From assembly GCA_035255485.1 (NCBI GenBank), contig DATEZO010000292.1, forward strand, positions 1-10,771: DNA of 10,771 bases, read 5' to 3'. This stretch comes from DATEZO01 sp035255485 (GTDB lineage: Bacteria; Pseudomonadota; Gammaproteobacteria; Burkholderiales; Burkholderiaceae_D). Position numbers and translations under genes: made by a program. Of the stretch, positions 5,817 through 10,771 are shown in pieces. Within the stretch, counting starts at the first letter, position 1, and each line of letters opens with the position of its first letter. The notes below the pieces were generated by a model, which saw only the letters and a list, made by a program, of their open reading frames with translations, was not told where the DNA came from and searched no databases.

Positions 5817-8318
5817 CTACATCTCGCGCAGGGTTTGTAGCGGCGGTTGATTAAGGATATTACGCAAGCCGATCCACCCGCCGATGGATGCACAGCAGAT
5901 TCCCGTAATGAAACCGGCAAGCCACACCATCGGGCCGAAGACCCATTCGAAATTGAACACGTATTTTGCCAGCGCCCACCCAATGACCGCCGATCCGGTC
6001 GCAGCGAGGATACCGGCGAAGCCACCCGTCAGGATGAATTCAATTTGCTGCGCGCGAGACAGTTGTCTGCGTGTTGCGCCCAGTGCGCGCAACAACGCTG
6101 TTTCCCGCATGCGTTCCTCCTGGGAGGCAACCAGTGCCGCATATAGCACCAGCAGGCCGGACGCAAGCGTGAACAGGAACAGGAATTGCACCGCAGCGAC
6201 AATCTGGTCGACTACGGCCTGGACCTGCCTGATGATGCTGCCGATATCGACAATCGTCAGATTCGGAAAGTCGCGCACCAGCTTGTTGGCGAATGCCTGC
6301 TGCGAGGACGGCAGATGAAAGGCCGTGATCCACGTTTGCGGCATGCCGGCCACTAATCCCGGATTGAGAATCACGAAAAAATTCACCTGCATCGAACCCC
6401 ACTCGAGCTTGCGCAGGCTGGTGATCGGCGCTTCGGCCGTCTGGCCCGCGATATTGAATGTCAGCCTGTCGCCAAGCTTCAACCCCAGTGTGCTTGCCAG
6501 ACCCGCCTCCACTGACGCTTCCGGCTTTTGACCATCGAACCATCCGCCTGCGACAATCCGATTTTTCGGCGGCACATCGTGCATGGTCGACAGATTGAAT
6601 TCCCGGTCGACCAGACGCTTGGCACGGTCGTCGGCATAAGTGTCATCCGTGACGGGCCGATCGTTGATTTGCGTGAGCCGGCCGCGAATCATCGGATACA
6701 TCGGCGGTTCTGCAATGCCCGCTTTTCTGATCCGATCGGCGATTTCCGCCATCTGGTCCTGCTGTATGTTAATCACAAAACGGTTGGGTGCGTCGGGCGG
6801 CGTAGACCTACGCCACGCATCGATCAAATCGCCGCGTATGAACGTGAGCAGCAATAACGCCATCAACCCTAACGCCAATGCCACGATTTGGATTACAGTT
6901 GCCGCAGGCCGGCGTTGCAGCGCGGTCACCGCGAAACGCCAGCTCGGATGCTGGAAAATTCCGCGCATGGAGCGCAGCATCCTTAAGCCAAACCATCCGA
7001 CAAGCGCAAACAGTCCGAAACAGCCAATAAAGCCAGCCGCAGTAATTGCGCCCAATTTTGGATTGCCCGCCTGCCACAACAGCAGTCCGATGAATGCGGC
7101 AAGCCCCGATCCATACGTGAGCAGGGTTATCTGGCTCGGTGGATTCTGTTCACGGCGAAGCACGCGGTTATGCGGCACATTTCCAAGCTGCAGTACAGCA
7201 GGCAATGCAAAGCCGATCAGCAGCACCAGCCCGGCAGCAACACCCTGCAACGCTGGTAATGCAGTGGTCGATGGCAAATCGGTGGCAACCAGCGATCCCA
7301 GCCAATCAAGCAATATGAAATGCGAAGCGAATCCTCCCAACACGCCGATCACACTGCCGACTGCGCCAATTATCAGGAATTCAATCAGATACAGGCTTGT
7401 CACCTGCCTTTGCGTCAAACCAAGGCATCGCAGCATTGCACAGGCATCCACATGCCGCAGCATGAAGCGTCGCGCCGCCATTGCCACGGCAACAGCTGCC
7501 AGCATTGCGGATAACAGCCCGACAAGGGATAGAAATTGGTCAGCGCGATCCAGGGTGGCACGCATCTCCGGCCGGCCGGATTCCAGCGACTCCAGTCGCA
7601 CGCCTTTGATATTTCCCTTTTCTATCCTGGCTTGCACCCATTGCTGGAATGCTGCATTTGCGACAGGAGTTCCTGCAGTCAGCAGACGGTAAGTAACGCG
7701 CGAACCATCCTGAATCAGGTGAGTTGCTTTCAGATCCGGCAAACCCAGCATGACGCGCGGCGCAAAATTGATGAATGCCGCACCGCGATCGGGCTCGGCT
7801 GCGATTATCTTGTCAATGCGAAAAGTGCTGTCGCCTAATTTAAGTGAATCGCCTATCGTAACGCCGAGTGCAGATAATAAAGTGGGATCAATCCATACCG
7901 TTCCCGCCGCCGGCGTAGTGCTGGTTACCGCGCCCTCTGCATCAGGCTGCGTTGCAATCTTCAGATTGCCGCGCAACGGGTAGCGTGACGATACGGCCTT
8001 GATGGATACCAGTTGCGAAACGGATTGATCACTTCCACCGGCAGTTGCCATACTTGGGAAAGATACCGTGTCAGCCAGCGTCAATCCGCGTTGCCGGGCC
8101 TCCGCTCGCCATGCCTCGCTGATCGGCTGATCTGCGGCGATGACAAGATCCGCTCCAAGTAACTGATGGGCATCGCGATTCAGGCCGGAACGCATGCGGT
8201 CAATAAAAAATCCAACAGACGATAAGGCCGCGACAGCAACGATCAGAGCAATGACTACAAACCGTAATTCGCCCGCACGGTAGTCGCGCAAGGTCATTCG
8301 AATGGATTGAACCAGCAT
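5817..8318 (-). CDS. ybbP: ABC transporter permease with two FtsX domains, YbbP family
   Basis: This 833-residue inner-membrane protein has about ten predicted membrane helices: one near 20-40, three in 265-378, three in 400-493 and three in 708-815. There are two extracytoplasmic domains (about 41-264 and 494-707). Each half ends in an FtsX/MacB permease core with the typical cytoplasmic coupling motif: RHVDACAMLRCLGLTQRQ (288-305) and ERMRETALLRALGATRRQ (735-752). Length and the duplicated FtsX layout fit the YbbP group (the COG for putative lysophospholipase L1-related export), which needs a YbbA-type ATPase and may pull lipids or lipoprotein-like substrates out of the membrane. The real substrate is not established. 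No ATPase gene is in the window, which is unusual. It is last in a minus-strand unit, 38 bp after the deaminase gene. The start at 8318 has a weak Shine-Dalgarno but precedes a normal membrane-anchor N-terminus. Confidence 0.93.
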   Translation of the reverse strand: MLVQSIRMTLRDYRAGELRFVVIALIVAVAALSSVGFFIDRMRSGLNRDAHQLLGADLVIAADQPISEAWRAEARQRGLTLADTVSFPSMATAGGSDQSVSQLVSIKAVSSRYPLRGNLKIATQPDAEGAVTSTTPAAGTVWIDPTLLSALGVTIGDSLKLGDSTFRIDKIIAAEPDRGAAFINFAPRVMLGLPDLKATHLIQDGSRVTYRLLTAGTPVANAAFQQWVQARIEKGNIKGVRLESLESGRPEMRATLDRADQFLSLVGLLSAMLAAVAVAMAARRFMLRHVDACAMLRCLGLTQRQVTSLYLIEFLIIGAVGSVIGVLGGFASHFILLDWLGSLVATDLPSTTALPALQGVAAGLVLLIGFALPAVLQLGNVPHNRVLRREQNPPSQITLLTYGSGLAAFIGLLLWQAGNPKLGAITAAGFIGCFGLFALVGWFGLRMLRSMRGIFQHPSWRFAVTALQRRPAATVIQIVALALGLMALLLLTFIRGDLIDAWRRSTPPDAPNRFVINIQQDQMAEIADRIRKAGIAEPPMYPMIRGRLTQINDRPVTDDTYADDRAKRLVDREFNLSTMHDVPPKNRIVAGGWFDGQKPEASVEAGLASTLGLKLGDRLTFNIAGQTAEAPITSLRKLEWGSMQVNFFVILNPGLVAGMPQTWITAFHLPSSQQAFANKLVRDFPNLTIVDIGSIIRQVQAVVDQIVAAVQFLFLFTLASGLLVLYAALVASQEERMRETALLRALGATRRQLSRAQQIEFILTGGFAGILAATGSAVIGWALAKYVFNFEWVFGPMVWLAGFITGICCASIGGWIGLRNILNQPPLQTLREM

Positions 8319-8356
8319 GTCAGTATCGCAGCTGTATCTGCAGTCTGGATTTCATC

Positions 8357-9388
8357 TCATTCATCATCCCGCACATGGCCTTCAAAGAACATATCCACTT
8401 CATCAAGATACTTTTGTTTTTTTTCGTCGTTCAGAAACGATGCGACAAAGCTGTTGCGTGCCAGTTGATATGCATGATGCCGATCCAGCGGCAATGCTTC
8501 AAAAACCTGCACGAAATTATCATTGATATAACCGCCAAAATAAGCCGGATCATCCGAATTCACCGTTGCCATTAATCCTGCTTCCAGCAGGTTCAGCAAG
8601 TTATGATCCTGTAACCGGTCGAATACCCGCAACTTGACGTTTGAAAGCGGACAGACTGTCAACGCTATTTTTTCGCGCATCAGTCGCTGCGCAAGTGCAC
8701 GATCCTCCAGGCAGCGCACGCCGTGATCGATGCGTTCAACATGGAGAATATCGAGAGCGGACTGGATATACGCAGGCGGCCCTTCTTCTCCCGCATGAGC
8801 GACCAGACGGAATCCCAGCGCCTTGCATCGAGCGAAGACCCGTGCGAATTTTTCAGGTGGATGGCCGAGTTCAGATGAATCAAGGCCGACACCAATGATT
8901 TTTGCGTGATGCGGGATCGCCTGCTCCAGCACTGCAAACGCATCTTCTTCGGATAGATGGCGCAGGAAGCACATGATGAGCGAGCCGCTCATGCCCCATT
9001 GCGCCTGCGCATTTTGCAGGGCCTGATAGATACCATTAATAACAACGGAGAATGCAATGCCACGCGCCAGATGCGTTTGCGGATCAAAGAAAATTTCTGC
9101 GTGGCGCACATTATCGGCATGCGCCCGCTGCAGATATGCCATTGTCATGTCATGAAAATCCTGCTCTGTTATCAGGACGCTTGCGCCGGCATAATAAATA
9201 TCGAGAAAGGATTGCAGATTGGTGAATGCATAAGCGTGCCGCAACTCCTCCACCGAACCATAGCGCATCGCAACAGCGTTCCGCTGCGCCAAGGCAAAGA
9301 TCAATTCCGGTTCCAGTGATCCTTCAATATGGATATGTAACTCCGCTTTCGGCATTTGCTGCAGGATTGCACGTAATCTGGCATTCAT
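8357..9388 (-). CDS. add: Adenine deaminase (adenosine deaminase superfamily)
   Basis: This 343-residue cytoplasmic zinc amidohydrolase has a complete set of active-site motifs: ELHIHIEGSLEPEL with metal ligands His18 and His20, HAGEEG (198-203) with metal ligand His198 and catalytic Glu201, IDHG with His222, and NSDDP with metal ligand Asp279. It would deaminate a purine, releasing ammonia, in purine salvage. HxHIEGSLEPEL, the IEGS in place of the LDG(A/S) usual in adenosine deaminases, together with the CFLRHLSEE and GVGLDSSELGHPP segments, matches the branch shown to act on adenine to give hypoxanthine. Adenine is therefore the more likely substrate, although automatic pipelines often write adenosine deaminase (add). 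The ATG at 9388 has AAGGA seven bases upstream. It lies 60 bp after the DksA-like gene and 38 bp before ybbP on the same strand, so co-transcription is likely. The superfamily is certain; adenine specificity is probable. Confidence 0.92.
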   Translation of the reverse strand: MNARLRAILQQMPKAELHIHIEGSLEPELIFALAQRNAVAMRYGSVEELRHAYAFTNLQSFLDIYYAGASVLITEQDFHDMTMAYLQRAHADNVRHAEIFFDPQTHLARGIAFSVVINGIYQALQNAQAQWGMSGSLIMCFLRHLSEEDAFAVLEQAIPHHAKIIGVGLDSSELGHPPEKFARVFARCKALGFRLVAHAGEEGPPAYIQSALDILHVERIDHGVRCLEDRALAQRLMREKIALTVCPLSNVKLRVFDRLQDHNLLNLLEAGLMATVNSDDPAYFGGYINDNFVQVFEALPLDRHHAYQLARNSFVASFLNDEKKQKYLDEVDMFFEGHVRDDE

Positions 9389-9448
9389 CCATGTATCCTT
9401 TTATCGATTTTCATTGCTATCTTGTGCATGATTTTATGTTCAGACTGC

Positions 9449-9841
9449 TTACATTGACGAGCCTTTTATTGCATCGGCGTGCGTCTTCTCATATATATCC
9501 TGACAGGGAGCGCAACGCTCCGCCGTCGGTTGAGCACACAAGCGCGCATATGGAATTTCATAGCCACATTCGAGACATTCTCCATATACGCCATTCTTGA
9601 TGCGCACGCATGCCGCTTCTATGGCGCGCAGTTCGGCAAGGTCACGCATGACGGCAGCGTTACCCAAATCGACCGAAAGATCGGCAAAAGATGCATCACC
9701 CGTATCCGGCGCCTCGGTTGCGATTTGCGCGTAATTGTCTTTCAAATCTACTTCTCGACGAATGTCATCGCGCAGCGATTTTTCTCTTTCGTCCAGCAAG
9801 CGCTCAATGTGCTGAAGTTTTTCTTGCGTCAATTTTTCCAT
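9449..9841 (-). CDS. Short DksA/TraR-family zinc-finger transcription regulator
   Basis: This 130-residue protein has an N-terminal helical part (about 1-85), likely a coiled coil, and a C4 zinc finger: Cys89, Cys92, Cys110 and Cys113. The C-x2-C-x17-C-x2-C spacing equals that of E. coli DksA. The stretch CGYEIPYARLCAQPTAERCAPC is typical of the family. Such proteins enter the RNA polymerase secondary channel and change promoter choice, often with ppGpp. It is shorter than classical DksA (about 150). Counting back from the first Cys, the coiled-coil tip DxxDxA of DksA aligns without gaps to Asp46, Asp49 and Ser51, so the two acids are kept and Ala is replaced by Ser. It is probably a paralog rather than the main DksA. 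A weak GAAAG site precedes the ATG at 9841. It is first of a probable three-gene unit with the deaminase and ybbP genes. Confidence 0.9.
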   Translation of the reverse strand: MEKLTQEKLQHIERLLDEREKSLRDDIRREVDLKDNYAQIATEAPDTGDASFADLSVDLGNAAVMRDLAELRAIEAACVRIKNGVYGECLECGYEIPYARLCAQPTAERCAPCQDIYEKTHADAIKGSSM

Positions 9842-9910
9842 GATCAGCTTTCAAAAAATATTCCAATGCACCTCTTTGGGACTGCATGACACAACATCCG
9901 ACACAATCTG

Positions 9911-9936
9911 ATTGCAGTATGAAAACAAGCTGCAAT
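9911..9936. repeat. 7-bp inverted repeat upstream of the DksA-like gene
   Basis: ATTGCAG (9911-9917) and CTGCAAT (9930-9936) form perfect arms with a 12-base spacer, 70-95 bases before the ATG at 9841. Position and size suit an operator for the dksA-like/deaminase/ybbP unit. No core promoter was convincingly placed next to it. Confidence 0.45.
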
Positions 9937-10001
9937 TTAACGGCGGCAATCCATTGTTTAATGCATACCTAAAAAGGCGGAATTCAGCAATTTATCCTGC
10001 A

Positions 10002-10031
10002 TTGAGTTTTTATATAAGGCTTTTATACAAT
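10002..10031 (+). promoter_or_regulatory. Candidate sigma-70 promoter, plus strand
   Basis: TTGAGT (10002-10007, four of six consensus bases) and TACAAT (10026-10031, five of six) are separated by 18 bases of very AT-rich DNA. Transcription would start near 10038. The next gene begins at 10457, so this would give a leader of about 420 nt or a separate small RNA. AT-rich DNA produces chance matches, so this is a candidate only. Confidence 0.35.
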
Positions 10032-10036
10032 AAATT

Positions 10037-10056
10037 GCATTACAAACGCATTACAA
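10037..10056 (+). repeat. Tandem direct repeat GCATTACAA x2 with 11-bp period
   Basis: Two identical 9-base copies of GCATTACAA (10037-10045 and 10048-10056) are separated by AC, so they fall on the same face of the helix one turn apart. This is the layout used by OmpR/PhoB-type response regulators, and it overlaps the start point of the candidate promoter at 10002-10031. The binding protein is unknown. Confidence 0.5.
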
Positions 10057-10374
10057 TCAATAAAAATCAAAAGCTAAATGCGTAGGGTTAATTAAGCTTG
10101 AATTCAGGCAACCATAAGATATAAGTGATTTTTCGAATAATCATCCTATACCTGTTACCGCAACAATGTTGAACGCAAATGTATTCAAGCACCCATTTAC
10201 ATTGCATGGTGATATGGAATACGGCCGGAATTTAGCATAACCCTGCGGATGTAACCATCGTAATACGGTATTGTAAAAAATAGCACAATGGCGGATCGCG
10301 TTGGTCCAAATCGTAAACAGTCACAATTTGCGTTAGACGGTATTTAATAGTAAAAAAACCGTGGAATGATGTTT

Positions 10375-10408
10375 CATGACAAGGGAAACAATCACTACGA
10401 GTGTCATG
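10375..10408. repeat. Spaced inverted repeat upstream of the winged-helix gene
   Basis: CATGACA (10375-10381) and TGTCATG (10402-10408) are perfect 7-base arms with a 20-base spacer, ending 48 bases before the ATG at 10457. The small downstream protein looks DNA-binding, so an autoregulatory site is conceivable. Each arm contains the palindrome CATG, which raises the chance of a random match. Confidence 0.35.
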
Positions 10409-10443
10409 CAAAGTCGCAAGTACAAGGATATGCGGATGCAATG

Positions 10444-10449
10444 AAAGGA
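10444..10449 (+). promoter_or_regulatory. Ribosome binding site of the 92-residue protein
   Basis: AAAGGA lies seven bases before the ATG at 10457. It supports this frame over the overlapping open frame that begins at 10401. Confidence 0.6.
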
Positions 10450-10456
10450 AAAATCG

Positions 10457-10735
10457 ATGTCAATCTTCAAAAATGAATTCGGCGTTCCACAATATCCGGA
10501 TGGCGATGCCCGGCGACTTTTTGTATTACTGGCAGCAATTGATCTTTTGGAGCGGCCGACTATTTCCGCAATTGCAGATCTTACAAGTTGGGACAAAGAA
10601 AAAATTGATGCATGCGTTTCAAAATTGCATGAAGAATATGATGTCGAATTATATAAAATCGGTGATGTATATAAGATCGGATCGTGGGGAAAGATATTGA
10701 AGAAAAAAGGAGTGAAGGAATTTTTGAAAAGCTAG
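10457..10735 (+). CDS. Unrecognised 92-residue protein with a winged helix-turn-helix-like layout
   Basis: I do not recognise this protein. By eye it has helix 1 at about 17-31 (DARRLFVLLAAIDLL), helix 2 at 35-43 (TISAIADLT), a turn, helix 3 at 46-62 (DKEKIDACVSKLHEEYD) and a two-strand wing at 63-77 (VELYKIGDVYKIGSW). A basic C-terminal helix (GKILKKKGVKEFLKS) follows. That order is the usual winged-helix DNA-binding fold, with helix 3 as recognition helix; helix 3 is more acidic than most, so binding a protein or another partner is possible. There is no signal peptide, membrane helix or Cys cluster. The AAAGGA site and the ATG at 10457 support translation. It is the only plus-strand gene, is AT-rich compared with its neighbours, and has no partner within the window, which may point to horizontal transfer or a lone regulator. 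Positions 10736-10771 after its stop are AT-rich, with no visible terminator before the window ends. Confidence 0.7.
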   Translation: MSIFKNEFGVPQYPDGDARRLFVLLAAIDLLERPTISAIADLTSWDKEKIDACVSKLHEEYDVELYKIGDVYKIGSWGKILKKKGVKEFLKS

Positions 10736-10771
10736 TACCTCTTGCGAAATAATTTTAAAAATCAATATTTT

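Larger units (their letters stand above)
9842..10456. other. AT-rich intergenic region between divergent genes
   Basis: This 615-bp region separates the minus-strand DksA-like gene from the plus-strand winged-helix gene. It is visibly richer in A and T than the flanking genes and holds no credible reading frame. It contains an inverted repeat near the dksA-like start (9911-9936), a candidate plus-strand promoter (10002-10031) with a tandem direct repeat at its predicted start point (10037-10056), and a spaced dyad close to the last gene (10375-10408). No clear terminator or structured RNA was seen. A small RNA in this stretch cannot be excluded. Confidence 0.5.

Noticed and set aside
6640..7692. 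350-codon open frame on the plus strand
   Set aside because: It is antisense to the ybbP coding region; its translation is low-complexity (Ser, Pro, Ala, Arg) with no recognisable motif.
10333..10596. 87-codon open frame on the minus strand
   Set aside because: It is antisense to the small winged-helix-like gene and its upstream region, with no ribosome binding site or motif supporting it.
10401..10700. 99-codon open frame overlapping the last gene
   Set aside because: The frame starting at 10457 has a clear Shine-Dalgarno and a regular helix-wing pattern; the overlapping frame has neither.

Overview
The window looks like chromosomal DNA of a Gram-negative bacterium, most likely a betaproteobacterium (Burkholderiales, possibly Oxalobacteraceae-like). 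The evidence is an outer-membrane Wza lipoprotein, a fused Wzc-type tyrosine autokinase, a YbbP-type permease and a DksA-family protein. The taxonomic guess is inference from protein style only. No RNA gene, insertion sequence, CRISPR array or prophage gene was seen.

Left part (1-5389, all on the minus strand): the start of an exopolysaccharide export and biosynthesis operon. Read in the direction of transcription it is wza (outer-membrane export lipoprotein), wzc (inner-membrane co-polymerase fused to a BY-kinase), a CelD/BcsL-like GNAT acyltransferase, and a GMC-type FAD oxidoreductase cut by the window edge. Wza and Wzc would form the trans-envelope export machine. The acyltransferase and oxidoreductase probably modify the polysaccharide or a precursor. 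No glycosyltransferase, polymerase, flippase or Wzb phosphatase lies in the window. They may lie beyond position 1, the unseen downstream side. Gaps of 79-130 bp separate the genes, and two of them contain small inverted repeats.

The 427 bp upstream of wza (5390-5816) has no gene but carries five inverted repeats, which makes it the likely regulatory region of the operon.

Middle part (5817-9841, minus strand): a second transcription unit. In order it is a short DksA/TraR-family zinc-finger protein, an adenine/adenosine deaminase-family enzyme whose motifs favour adenine deaminase, and a large two-FtsX-domain ABC permease (YbbP family) without its ATPase nearby. A hairpin lies 43 nt beyond the last stop codon.

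Right part (9842-10771): a roughly 600 bp AT-rich intergenic region with several repeats and one candidate plus-strand promoter. It is followed by the only plus-strand gene, a 92-residue protein that I do not recognise but whose predicted layout fits a winged helix-turn-helix. This isolated gene and its repeat-rich upstream DNA are the least explained part of the window. I found no convincing new multi-gene system; the rest fits known families.
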